From Clostridiales bacterium UBA4080 (GTDB lineage: Bacteria > Bacillota > Clostridia > Lachnospirales > Vallitaleaceae): a stretch of 54,715 bases of DNA. Within the stretch, counting starts at the first letter, position 1; each line of letters starts with the position of its first letter. The notes under the pieces were generated by a model. That model was given only the letters and a program-made list of their open reading frames with translations, searched no databases and was not told the origin of the DNA. This document shows, one piece after another, positions 26,441 to 35,223 of the stretch. The translations under genes were made by a program, and so were the position numbers. The stretch lies in assembly GCA_002381865.1 (NCBI GenBank), contig DFYO01000039.1, positions 40,029-94,743 of the forward strand, written 5' to 3'.

Positions 26441-26494
26441 AAGCTTATCACCTTTTTGCAGTGCTTGACACTGACTATATTCGATAATAAGCTT
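26441..26494 (-). promoter_or_regulatory. Nested hairpin in the leader of the beta-helix gene
   Basis: On the minus strand AAGCTTAT (26487-26494) can pair with ATAAGCTT (26441-26448), enclosing an inner CAGTG-TCAAG-CACTG hairpin. It lies 32 bases before the ATG and is not followed by a T run. I do not recognise it as a known riboswitch class. The remaining stretch up to bioY is AT-rich and shows nothing else clear. Confidence 0.35.
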
Positions 26495-26631
26495 ATTAAT
26501 TTATATATTTAATTTTACTAGCATAATTTTTTTATACAATGTGAAATATTTCCTAGTTTTAACAAGCACGCACGAACTTCAAATCTAGGATTTAAGAACC
26601 AGCAAGAAAATTAAAAAACTGAATACTTTAT

Positions 26632-27267
26632 TTAATTAGATATTGAAGATTGCTTACTAAAATTTACTGCCCTTGATATTGATGGAAGAATAATTGAAAG
26701 CATTATTGCTGAAACAATATCTTTTCCCAGAAACACTAGAAAACCATAATATACTGCGGCCTTAATTGTAAAGGGCTTAGCAAGATAGATTGTATTAATA
26801 AAATACAAATATGGAACACCGCACAAATATATTACCAAAATACCAGCAAAGGAAGCAAAAAGATATGTATAAAAATTTCTTTTATTAGTTTTTTCTATAA
26901 TTAATCCAGATGTAAATGCTGCTAGCGCAAATCCAATAATATAACCAAAGCTAGGCATAAAAATGCTATCCAACCCTCCACCAAAAGAAAAAACCGGTAT
27001 TCCGATAAGTCCAATAAGCATAAAAATAAGCTGAGATATTAATCCTAGCTTCGAGCCTAAAAATACACCTGCAAAAATCACAAAAAACACTTGCATCGTA
27101 ATAGGAATAAATGGCAAAGGAATTTTTATCCAAGTCCCAACAACTGTAAGTGCTGCAAAAAGAGCTGCAAAAATAAGATTTCTAGGATTTTTTTCAATTT
27201 TTGACATTGTTAAAGAAAAAATCCCAATAATAACAATTAAAAATGCAATAGATAAAAATATTTTCAT
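26632..27267 (-). CDS. bioY: BioY biotin transporter substrate-binding subunit
   Basis: This 211-residue membrane protein has about six to seven hydrophobic segments. The BioY signature is visible as VGTWIKIPLPFIPITMQVFF and GIPVFSFGGG followed by SFGYIIGF. It captures biotin as the S component of an energy-coupling-factor transporter or alone. It has an extra N-terminal hydrophobic segment before the usual BioY start (FAALFAALT). No EcfT or EcfA gene is adjacent. A BirA operator overlaps its promoter, so transcription should drop when biotin is plentiful. Confidence 0.93.
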   Translation of the reverse strand: MKIFLSIAFLIVIIGIFSLTMSKIEKNPRNLIFAALFAALTVVGTWIKIPLPFIPITMQVFFVIFAGVFLGSKLGLISQLIFMLIGLIGIPVFSFGGGLDSIFMPSFGYIIGFALAAFTSGLIIEKTNKRNFYTYLFASFAGILVIYLCGVPYLYFINTIYLAKPFTIKAAVYYGFLVFLGKDIVSAIMLSIILPSISRAVNFSKQSSISN

Positions 27268-27302
27268 AATTAGTAACCTCTTTCATTATTTATTATGAAT
27301 TT

Positions 27303-27331
27303 ATTATATTGCATTCTGTATATATTGTCAA
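27303..27331 (-). promoter_or_regulatory. bioY: Sigma-A promoter of bioY
   Basis: On the minus strand TTGACA (27326-27331) and TATAAT (27303-27308) are separated by exactly 17 bases. Both hexamers match the consensus perfectly. The -35 element lies inside the BirA operator. Confidence 0.93.
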
Positions 27332-27356
27332 CCTATTTGTTTGTATTGGTTAACAA
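27325..27356 (-). promoter_or_regulatory. BirA (biotin repressor) operator
   Basis: TTGTTAACC (27348-27356) and GGTTGACAA (27325-27333) form an inverted repeat with a 14-base spacer on the minus strand. The pattern matches the known BirA site of Firmicutes (TTGTTAAC, about 15-16 bases, GTTAACAA). It covers the -35 box, so bound holo-BirA would block RNA polymerase. Confidence 0.9.
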
Positions 27357-27401
27357 CACTTATCGTTAAGTCTATTCCTCTAATTGATAGCTTTTCAAGG
27401 A

Positions 27402-27857
27402 CTATTTTTCTTTTAGTATCTTCTTGAGCTCATCCATAAATGTATTAATATCTCTAAACTCTCTGTAAATAGAAGCAAATCTAACATAAGCTACTTCATC
27501 TAAATCCTTAAGTTTCTCCATAACGAGCTCACCAATATAGCTGCTTTCAACCTCTCTGTTCATGGAATTATACAAAATATTTTCAATATCATTCAATACT
27601 CTGTCTAGCTCTGACACAGATACTGGTCTTTTATGACATGATCTTAACAATCCCGACATAATTTTTTCTCTTTGATATGGTTCTCTTGTAGAATCCTTTT
27701 TTATTACAATTAATGGAGAATTTTCGATTGTTTCATAGGTAGTGAATCTCTTGTCACATTGTTCACACTGCCTTCTTCTTCTTATTGCATTGTTTTCTTC
27801 TGAAGGTCTTGAATCAATTACCTTTATATTTTCATTACCACAATATGGACATTTCAT
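27402..27857 (-). CDS. nrdR: Transcriptional repressor NrdR
   Basis: This 151-residue repressor of ribonucleotide reductase genes has an N-terminal zinc ribbon with cysteines at 3, 6, 31 and 34 (MKCPYCGN, then RRRQCEQC). An ATP-cone domain follows (VIKKDSTREPYQREKIMSGL onward). It senses ATP/dATP balance and binds NrdR boxes at nrd promoters. The length is normal. It lies just upstream of bioY and just downstream of ftsZ, separated from ftsZ by a perfect palindromic hairpin. A close link with division genes is common in Firmicutes. Confidence 0.97.
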   Translation of the reverse strand: MKCPYCGNENIKVIDSRPSEENNAIRRRRQCEQCDKRFTTYETIENSPLIVIKKDSTREPYQREKIMSGLLRSCHKRPVSVSELDRVLNDIENILYNSMNREVESSYIGELVMEKLKDLDEVAYVRFASIYREFRDINTFMDELKKILKEK

Positions 27858-27889
27858 ACTATATCTCCCTGATATACTGATATACTATA

Positions 27890-27912
27890 AAGGCTATCCA
27901 TAGGATAGCCTT
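27890..27912. terminator. Palindromic hairpin after ftsZ, probable terminator
   Basis: AAGGCTATCC-ATA-GGATAGCCTT is a perfect 10-base-pair inverted repeat 5 bases beyond the ftsZ stop. On the minus strand it is followed by TTATAG rather than a full T run, so termination may be partial, with some read-through into nrdR. Confidence 0.6.
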
Positions 27913-27917
27913 AGTTA

Positions 27918-29090
27918 TTATTTTCTTCTTTGTAAAAATGGCGGAATATCTATAACATAATCATCATCTGCTTCAGCAGGCGCTTCTTTTGTTTGTTCCT
28001 TTGTTAACTTTTCTTCTGCTTCCTCTGCCAGAGGTTCTTGATCTTGAGCTGATTTTTCTTCCTCTTTTATTGAAAATATATCAATTCCTTTTGAAACTTC
28101 GATAGTCTTTTCAACCTTTTTAGGAGCTGCTTCTCTAGTATCAAATCCTGTAGCAATAACAGTGATAACAAGCTCATCCACTAAGGAATCATCAATAATC
28201 TGACCATAAATAATATTAGCTTCATTGCCAGTTGCTTCTTGAATCAATCCAATAGCCTCACTTGCATCAAACATGGACATATTAGAATCACCACTGATAT
28301 TAATAAGCATGTCTCTTGCCCCGCCAATTGTAGTTTCAAGTAATGGGCTAGAAATAGCAAGTCTTGCAGCTTCTTCTGCTTTAGTATCTCCCTTAGCACG
28401 TCCAATACCAATATGTGCAATGCCTTTACTAGACATAACCGTTGCAACATCTGCAAAGTCAAGATTGATAATACCAGGAGTATATATAGTATCAGAGATA
28501 CCCTGTACTGCCTGTTGTAATATCTCATCTGCTTTTTTAAATGCATCTGTAACTGTGGTTCTTCTATCAATAACTGATAAAAGCTTTTGGTTAGGAATAA
28601 CAATCAATGTATCCACAACTCTTTTAAGCTCGTCAATGCCTGTTTCAGCATTTCTCATTCTTGTTTTACCTTCAAAGTCAAATGGCTTAGTAACAACACC
28701 TACAGTTAGAATTCCTAATTCCTTAGTAATCTGAGCTATAACCGGTGCGGCACCAGTACCTGTTCCTCCACCCATTCCAGCTGTAACAAATACCATATCG
28801 GAACCCTTAATAGCCTGCGTAAGCTCTTCTTTACTTTCTTCTGCAGCTCTTAACCCTACATCTGGATTTGCTCCTGCTCCAAGGCCTCTAGTCAGTTTTT
28901 CTCCAATCTGAATTTTAACCTTTGCTTTTGAGCTTTGCAATGCCTGAATATCTGTATTAACAGCTACAAAATCTACTCCATTCAATTGATCGTCTATCAT
29001 TCTATTAACTGCGTTGTTTCCACCGCCTCCAACACCAATTACTACTATCTTCGCAACACTGTTTACTTCGTTCATTTTAATTTCAAGCAA
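27918..29090 (-). CDS. ftsZ: Cell division GTPase FtsZ
   Basis: This 390-residue tubulin homologue forms the Z ring. Visible parts are VIGVGGGGNNAVNRMI, the GTP-binding GMGGGTGTGAAP, NLDFADV, and a long acidic linker ending in the conserved tail VIDIPPFLQRRK that binds partner proteins. The start is taken as TTG at 29090. AGGAGG lies 7 bases before it, and the resulting MLE N-terminus matches clostridial FtsZ, whereas the ATG 15 bases later is too far from the site. It is the last gene of the dcw cluster. No ftsA lies upstream. Confidence 0.97.
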   Translation of the reverse strand: MLEIKMNEVNSVAKIVVIGVGGGGNNAVNRMIDDQLNGVDFVAVNTDIQALQSSKAKVKIQIGEKLTRGLGAGANPDVGLRAAEESKEELTQAIKGSDMVFVTAGMGGGTGTGAAPVIAQITKELGILTVGVVTKPFDFEGKTRMRNAETGIDELKRVVDTLIVIPNQKLLSVIDRRTTVTDAFKKADEILQQAVQGISDTIYTPGIINLDFADVATVMSSKGIAHIGIGRAKGDTKAEEAARLAISSPLLETTIGGARDMLINISGDSNMSMFDASEAIGLIQEATGNEANIIYGQIIDDSLVDELVITVIATGFDTREAAPKKVEKTIEVSKGIDIFSIKEEEKSAQDQEPLAEEAEEKLTKEQTKEAPAEADDDYVIDIPPFLQRRK

Positions 29091-29191
29091 TTTATATCCT
29101 CCTAACTAGGGTACACCTTTTTGATTCTATTCAATTCATTTAGCCTTCCCTAATATAATATATTTTTTTAGTAGATTTATCAACATAAATT

Positions 29192-29980
29192 TTAATTTTC
29201 TTCAACATTTTTTTTGTAATAATTTTTTCTTCCATCATCTCCTAGGAACAAAGTCCCACTTTCATCTTTTGGTATTTGAGCAATAATTTCAATCATTGCC
29301 TTAAATTTTTCTGTAAAAAACTCAGTATTACCAAATTCGATTTTTTTATTTCCAATCTGTAGTATAATCTTATCCGTCATATTGTTATTGAATTTGATTT
29401 TTTCTATAAAAATATTGTTTTTTTCACTGCTCTTATAAAACAAATAACAGGTTTGTATTATTTCCTCAGGTATTTGAATCTTTTCGCCTACAACCATCAC
29501 TTCGCTAGAAATCCCTTCAATTAAAGAAATATCCGCATCTCTGTCTTCAGGCTTAACATAATCTAAAATATATCCCTGTTTATCAACACAAAGCAGCTCG
29601 CTCATATATGGTATATATCCTATGATTTGTTTTTCTGTTACCTTTATCTTAACTTTATTATAGTTTACATACTCCACTGTAACTTTTTCAACATATGAAT
29701 AATCCCTTATACTTTTGTTGGAATTCATATATACCTGAAATATATTGTCACCTGCCTCTAAATCCAAAATTTTCATTACTTCTTCTTTAGAATATAATCT
29801 GTTTCCAGATATTTCAAATTCCTTTATTCTAAAAACATAGGTAGAAGCTATTATTATAGCAATAAGCACCAAAGCAACAACCAGCGCCTTTATTATGGGT
29901 TTATAACCACCATTGTCATTTTTATTTGACTCATTGTTTTTTACCTTAGTATCTCTATTAATATGTATAATATTTGACAT
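29192..29980 (-). CDS. ftsQ: Division protein FtsQ/DivIB
   Basis: This 262-residue protein has a short cytoplasmic tail, one membrane segment (about residues 31-50) and a POTRA domain beginning FRIKEFEISGNRLYSKEEV. A beta domain follows, with DVKP-type features around LLCVDKQGYILDY. It helps recruit and control the septal synthase with FtsL and FtsB-type partners. It sits 73 bases after ftsW, where murG would usually be found in related clusters, and about 100 bases before ftsZ. Confidence 0.88.
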   Translation of the reverse strand: MSNIIHINRDTKVKNNESNKNDNGGYKPIIKALVVALVLIAIIIASTYVFRIKEFEISGNRLYSKEEVMKILDLEAGDNIFQVYMNSNKSIRDYSYVEKVTVEYVNYNKVKIKVTEKQIIGYIPYMSELLCVDKQGYILDYVKPEDRDADISLIEGISSEVMVVGEKIQIPEEIIQTCYLFYKSSEKNNIFIEKIKFNNNMTDKIILQIGNKKIEFGNTEFFTEKFKAMIEIIAQIPKDESGTLFLGDDGRKNYYKKNVEEN

Positions 29981-30053
29981 TTTTCTACCCTCTTAACCTT
30001 AGTATTAACTTATATTACACATTTTACATTTTATAGTCAATAGGTCCTTACCC

Positions 30054-31262
30054 TCACTTAAAGCTTACAGCAAGTTGCTCTTTACCTGAATTCCTTGAAA
30101 TATTTAGTACCAGCCCCATTTCAATCATTAGAAAAAGTAACGATGACCCTCCATAACTAATAAAAGGCAAGGGCATTCCAGTATTGGGCATAGAATTTGT
30201 AACTACAGCTAAATTAATCATAACTTGAATACCTATTTGTATCATAATCCCAGCTACTATTAACATACCTAGTGTATCTTTTGCATTTAATGCTATATTT
30301 AAGCACCTATAAAGCAACATTAGAAATAGTATTATCAAGCATACTGCACCAAATAAGCCAAGCTCTTCACATACAATTGAAAAAATTATATCATTATGGG
30401 CTTCGGGAATAAATCCATTTTTTTGCATACTATTTCCTAATCCTTTTCCAAATAAGCCTCCTGAGCCTACCGCATATAAGGATTGTACCGTTTGATAGCC
30501 TTTTCCTGTAGGATCAGACCAAGGTCCATCAATAAACGTTTGCCATCTTATCATTTGGTAATCTTTTATAAATATTCCGCTTAAGACAAACATCAAGCCC
30601 AAAAGTACTCCTCCCGGCAATATCATGTACTTAAGCACACTTTTAAAGTTTGGCATAGTAATAAAAATCATTCCGGCACCTATAATAAAAATTACAAATG
30701 CCGTACTCATATTTTCCCTTGCAACTAAAATTGTAGGAATTATTACAACCACTAAATCTACTAATAATACCTTCCAATTAGTAATATGTTTTTTTGTTTT
30801 ATTTAGCACCATTGCCATACTTAATATTACTGCCAGCTTTGCAAGCTCTGAAGGCTGAAACCCGATAATTTTAAAATCCAGCCATCTTTTTGCTCCATTT
30901 ATTTCTTCTCCAATAATCAAAACCAAAACAAGGCAAATTATTGCTGTAGCATATGCAAGCATCCAATTATTTGAAATAAATTTATAAGGTATTTTTGAAA
31001 CCACATACATACATATAATACCTATCAAGCTCCATAATAACTGTTTTTTCAAATAAAATACATGATTCCCAAAAGAACTAAAGGACGTACTGTAGCTTGC
31101 ACTATAAACCATAATAATTCCAAACATCATTAAAAAAGCAATTATAAAAACAAGCGCAATATCAACCTTGAAACTTGCTTTTTCTTTGCGAATCCTTTTT
31201 TTGTTATGAGTTTTTTCCTTTTTTTCTTTTTGAATCATTGTTTTTTTATTAAAGCTTTTCAC
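30054..31262 (-). CDS. ftsW: FtsW/SpoVE-type lipid II glycosyltransferase
   Basis: This 402-residue SEDS protein has about ten membrane segments. Signatures include MVYSASY, the WLDFKIIGFQPSELAKLA block and PNTGMPLPFISYGGSSLLF near the end. It polymerises glycan with its class B penicillin-binding partner at the septum, or at the spore septum if it is SpoVE-like. The N-terminal tail is long and lysine-rich. The GTG at 31262 is chosen because AGGAG lies 7 bases before it; an earlier in-frame TTG overlaps the murD stop and has no site. It is almost contiguous with murD. Confidence 0.92.
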   Translation of the reverse strand: MKSFNKKTMIQKEKKEKTHNKKRIRKEKASFKVDIALVFIIAFLMMFGIIMVYSASYSTSFSSFGNHVFYLKKQLLWSLIGIICMYVVSKIPYKFISNNWMLAYATAIICLVLVLIIGEEINGAKRWLDFKIIGFQPSELAKLAVILSMAMVLNKTKKHITNWKVLLVDLVVVIIPTILVARENMSTAFVIFIIGAGMIFITMPNFKSVLKYMILPGGVLLGLMFVLSGIFIKDYQMIRWQTFIDGPWSDPTGKGYQTVQSLYAVGSGGLFGKGLGNSMQKNGFIPEAHNDIIFSIVCEELGLFGAVCLIILFLMLLYRCLNIALNAKDTLGMLIVAGIMIQIGIQVMINLAVVTNSMPNTGMPLPFISYGGSSLLFLMIEMGLVLNISRNSGKEQLAVSFK

Positions 31263-31272
31263 TACATCACTC

Positions 31273-32622
31273 CTATGACTCAAGATTAGTTACTAGGTCC
31301 TTAAACAAATCTCCTCTTTCTTCAAAACTTGTAAACATATCCCAGCTTGCACAGGCAGGTGAAAGTAATACACTATCTCCAGTTTGCGCGTGGTCTTTAG
31401 CCATAAAAACTGCTTCCTCTAGATTATTGACAATAAACACTGAATTAAAGCCACACTCCCTTGCCGCTTTTTCAATATTATATTTTGTTTCTCCAAATAA
31501 AATCATTTCTTTAATTATTCCCCTAAAGCTGTTAATCCATTCTGTATACGAGCTGCCTTTATCCATACCTCCTGCAATTAATATTGTAGGTGAAACCATT
31601 GCTAAAACACCTTTAATTGCAGCATCAGGATTTGTTGCCTTTGAGTCATTATAGTAATTAACTCCCTTTACAGTTCCCGAAAATTCAATTCTATGTTCTA
31701 CTCCCTTAAACTGAGAAATCCCTTTTCTTATTATTTCAGCAGGAACCTCCCACATTCTTGTAATAGCAATTGCAGCTAAAATATTCTCAAGATTATGTTT
31801 TCCTAACAAAGTAATCTCATCTGCTGATATGATTTTTTCAGCACTATTGTTTCTTGAAAAGTACAATACATTATTATCTATATAAGCACCTTCAACCTTA
31901 ACTTGAGTGGAAAACCAGATAGGCTCAGCCTTTATTTTCTTTGCGATTTTAATACATTCAGCATCATCATAATTTAATATACAATAATTGTTTTCACTTT
32001 GATTTTCAGCAATTCTTGTCTTTGAATCAATATAGTTTTCCATTGTTTTATGTCTATTCAAATGGTCCTCTGTTATATTTAAGATAGCGCTGATTTTCGG
32101 AGCAAAGCTTTGTATTGTTTCAAGCTGAAAGCTACTAATTTCCGCTACAACAACGTCTGATTCTTCAATTTCTGCCGCAATATTGGTAAAGGGCTTACCG
32201 ATATTCCCAACTACCTTTGTTCCCTTATTATAAAGGCTTATAATTTCACCTACAAGAGATGTCGTGGTTGTTTTTCCATTTGTTCCTGTAATAGCAATTA
32301 TTGGAGCTTTACATACTCGATATGCCAGTTCAATCTCTCCAATTACTTCTATTTTTCTTTTTTTTGCTTCTTCTACAAACCATAAATCAACCGGCACTCC
32401 CGGGCTTAAAATCATTGTGTCTAAACCTTCAAGATACCTCGCTTCAAATTCACCAAAGTAAAATTCAAAAGGAAATTCTTTGTACTCTTCAATTATATTA
32501 TTAAATCCCTCTTTGTCTTTTCCGTCATATAGGGAAACCTTTGCTCCTAAACCATATGCCAGCTTGGCTGCACCAATTCCGCTCCTTGCAATTCCAATAA
32601 TAAGTATGTTTTTATTTCTCAA
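31273..32622 (-). CDS. murD: UDP-N-acetylmuramoylalanine-D-glutamate ligase
   Basis: This 449-residue cytoplasmic ligase adds D-glutamate to UDP-MurNAc-L-alanine. The N-terminal Rossmann domain starts NILIIGIARSGIGAAKLA, the ATP loop is AITGTNGKTTTTSLVG, and NITEDHLNRH and YYNDSKATNPDA are typical of MurD. The length is normal. It lies 99 bases after mraY and its end nearly touches ftsW, in line with a continuous dcw operon. Confidence 0.96.
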   Translation of the reverse strand: MRNKNILIIGIARSGIGAAKLAYGLGAKVSLYDGKDKEGFNNIIEEYKEFPFEFYFGEFEARYLEGLDTMILSPGVPVDLWFVEEAKKRKIEVIGEIELAYRVCKAPIIAITGTNGKTTTTSLVGEIISLYNKGTKVVGNIGKPFTNIAAEIEESDVVVAEISSFQLETIQSFAPKISAILNITEDHLNRHKTMENYIDSKTRIAENQSENNYCILNYDDAECIKIAKKIKAEPIWFSTQVKVEGAYIDNNVLYFSRNNSAEKIISADEITLLGKHNLENILAAIAITRMWEVPAEIIRKGISQFKGVEHRIEFSGTVKGVNYYNDSKATNPDAAIKGVLAMVSPTILIAGGMDKGSSYTEWINSFRGIIKEMILFGETKYNIEKAARECGFNSVFIVNNLEEAVFMAKDHAQTGDSVLLSPACASWDMFTSFEERGDLFKDLVTNLES

Positions 32623-32721
32623 TTTTCATTCCTCCACAATCTATCTTTGATTCATTAAAGAAAGCTCTAAATTATAATCTGCCATTTTTTTCTTTCAATT
32701 AATACAATGCAGGCTATATGT

Positions 32722-33675
32722 CTATAAGGCATATAATGCAATTATACTGAAAAAAATAGTTATTAATGTAAAAACAACAACAACCTTTACCTCATTCCAT
32801 CCAGATTTTTCAAAATGATGATGAATTGGTGCCATTTTAAATATTCTCTTTTGTGTTTTTTTATAGTAGCCAACCTGAAGAATAACTGAAATACTTTCAA
32901 GCAAGTATATAATCCCAAATAACAAAATAAACAAAGGTATTTTAAGCATTAAAGCTGTTGTTGCAACAAACCCTCCAATAGCAAGGGAACCAGTATCGCC
33001 CATAAATATTTTTGCTGGATGCCAATTAAATATCAAAAATCCTAAAAGTGCTCCCAATAAAGCTGCCGCTGAAGGGATAATCTTAATCCCAAGAAGCTGT
33101 GAAGCAAAAATCAAAAACCCTACAACTACAATTGTTACAGTTGTTGCAAGTCCGTCAATGCCATCCGTAAGATTTGTTCCATTTACAGTTCCAAGGATTA
33201 CGATGATTGCAAAAGGCAGGTATAAAAAGCCTAAATCAAATTGCATTCCCTGAAAAAAGGGGATTATTATATTTGTATCAAGAGATGAATAAACGTATAA
33301 ATATACAAAAAAAACTGTTGTTAAAAGCAATTGTAATATTAATTTTTGAATTGCCTTTAGTCCAAGTGACCTCTTTTTTACAACCTTTAAATAGTCATCA
33401 CAAAAACCTATAAGCCCAAAGCCTGCGGTCATAAAAATTATAGGAATTATCTGTGGTGTGCTTTTTACAAACACCGCTGAGGCTATTATAAATCCAGCCA
33501 AAAATATTATTCCGCCCATTGTAGGTGTCCCTGCTTTTGCCAAATGCGTTTCAGGCCCGTCATCTCTCACGAACTGTCCAAATTTAAGCTTCCTAAGTAA
33601 TGGCAGTATGACAGGAAACAATGCCACAGTAATAACGAATGCTATTACAGCTGCCTGAAAATCAGTAAATTCCAT
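32722..33675 (-). CDS. mraY: Phospho-N-acetylmuramoyl-pentapeptide transferase
   Basis: This 317-residue membrane enzyme with about ten helices moves the muramyl-pentapeptide phosphate to undecaprenyl phosphate, making lipid I. Signatures are AGTPTMGGIIFL, FCDDYLKVVKKRSLGL, NGTNLTDGIDGLA and FMGDTGSLAIGG, and APIHHHFEKSGWNE near the C-terminus holds the conserved histidines. It follows murE by 20 bases. No murF lies between them, although that is its usual place. Confidence 0.97.
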   Translation of the reverse strand: MEFTDFQAAVIAFVITVALFPVILPLLRKLKFGQFVRDDGPETHLAKAGTPTMGGIIFLAGFIIASAVFVKSTPQIIPIIFMTAGFGLIGFCDDYLKVVKKRSLGLKAIQKLILQLLLTTVFFVYLYVYSSLDTNIIIPFFQGMQFDLGFLYLPFAIIVILGTVNGTNLTDGIDGLATTVTIVVVGFLIFASQLLGIKIIPSAAALLGALLGFLIFNWHPAKIFMGDTGSLAIGGFVATTALMLKIPLFILLFGIIYLLESISVILQVGYYKKTQKRIFKMAPIHHHFEKSGWNEVKVVVVFTLITIFFSIIALYAL

Positions 33676-33695
33676 TATTTTTCTCCTTACAAAGA

Positions 33696-35150
33696 CTAAT
33701 TTGTCTTATTTATGTATTCCTTAACTTTTTCTGCATCATCAAAATGTATTTTTGTTTTGCCAATTATCTGATAATCTTCATGCCCTTTACCTGCAATAAG
33801 CACTATATCTTTATTTTGAGCCATCGAAAGCGCCTTATTGATAGCTTCTTCTCTGTCTGCAATCATTATGTACTCACATTTTAAAGGGCTTATTCCTACT
33901 TCTATCTCCTTTAGTATGCTTTCGGGGTCCTCTGTTCTTGGATTATCAGAGGTTATTATTGCAAAATCCGACATCTCTCCAGCTATTCTGCCCATTTCAG
34001 GCCTTTTAGACCTATCTCTGTCTCCTCCACATCCAAAAACTGTAATTACTCTTTTTTCCGCAAAGCTTCTTATTGTATTCAATACATTTTCAAGACCATC
34101 TGGCGTATGTGCATAATCTACAATTGCATAATACCCTTCTGGACTTTCGATTGTTTCAAACCTTCCCCTTACTCTGCTATTATACTTTAATGCCTCAATA
34201 ATTGTATCCACTGGTATTTTCAAAGCAATTGCTGTTGCAATTGCCGCAAGAGCATTATAAACGCTAAATTTCCCTGGTGTCTGTAATTCTATTGTTTCTT
34301 TTCGCCCATTGATTTCAACCTCAAAAATAGTGCCTGTAATCTTGTTTATAATATTAGTTGCATTTAGTGTGGCTTGATCATTTTCACACCCATAGGTTAT
34401 ATACGCCTCACAACTACTGTTTTCTAGAATGTATCTGCCTGCTTGATCATCAATATTGATTACTCCTGTTTTACACATTTCAAATAGCTTTTTTTTGGCA
34501 TCTCTATAATTTTCCATTGTTTTGTGATATTCCAGGTGGTCCAAGGAAAGATTTGTAAAAACTCCTATGTCAAAGTAAGAGCCTGCAACCCTATCTAAAT
34601 CTAACGCATGTGAGGAAACCTCCATAATTACTTTGTTTACATTATGCTCAACCATTTTTGCAAACAACTCTTGCAGCTCAACAGATTCCGGAGTTGTTCT
34701 TTCAGTACTCACTACGGTATCAATTATTCTATTTTCAATTGTTCCAATTATCCCCGTCTTTTTATTAGCTTTTCTTAAAATGGCATCAAGCAAAAATACT
34801 GTTGAGGTTTTTCCATTGGTTCCAGTTATACCTATTAGCGCAAATTTCTTTGATGGATAATCATAAAACTTTCCTGAAGCCAGAGCTAATGCCTTTCTGG
34901 CATTTTCCACCCTAATAACTGTAATTTCAGAATTAACCATTACGTCCTTCGTTACAATTAATGCAGCTGCGCCTTTTTCTATTGCCTGACTGACATAATC
35001 ATGTCCATCACTTTCAAAACCGTCAATACATACAAATAAACTGTCCTTTTCTACCTTCCTAGAATCATTTGTGATGTTTTTTATATTTACTTCAACATTT
35101 CCCTGTATCAGAGTATATGGTATGTTTTTTATTAATCCTATTAATTTCAT
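33696..35150 (-). CDS. murE: UDP-MurNAc-tripeptide synthetase, meso-DAP type
   Basis: This 484-residue ligase adds the third stem-peptide residue. The ATP loop is GITGTNGKTSTVFLL, with TTPESVELQ and the carbamylated lysine region also visible. The substrate motif reads SDNPRTEDP; DNPR is the version specific for meso-diaminopimelate, in agreement with dapF and dapL in this window. It follows the class B penicillin-binding protein gene and precedes mraY. The length is normal for the family. Confidence 0.96.
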   Translation of the reverse strand: MKLIGLIKNIPYTLIQGNVEVNIKNITNDSRKVEKDSLFVCIDGFESDGHDYVSQAIEKGAAALIVTKDVMVNSEITVIRVENARKALALASGKFYDYPSKKFALIGITGTNGKTSTVFLLDAILRKANKKTGIIGTIENRIIDTVVSTERTTPESVELQELFAKMVEHNVNKVIMEVSSHALDLDRVAGSYFDIGVFTNLSLDHLEYHKTMENYRDAKKKLFEMCKTGVINIDDQAGRYILENSSCEAYITYGCENDQATLNATNIINKITGTIFEVEINGRKETIELQTPGKFSVYNALAAIATAIALKIPVDTIIEALKYNSRVRGRFETIESPEGYYAIVDYAHTPDGLENVLNTIRSFAEKRVITVFGCGGDRDRSKRPEMGRIAGEMSDFAIITSDNPRTEDPESILKEIEVGISPLKCEYIMIADREEAINKALSMAQNKDIVLIAGKGHEDYQIIGKTKIHFDDAEKVKEYINKTN

Positions 35151-35223
35151 AATATCCCCTTATTATTTTATCGTAATCAAAAAAAGCATTATTATCTTAT
35201 CATAAAATACAAATACTGAAAAG

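Noticed and set aside
26410..26631. Possible cyclic-di-GMP riboswitch upstream of the beta-helix gene
   Set aside because: The conserved core and tetraloop/receptor elements of class I are not visible; only a simple nested hairpin is supported.
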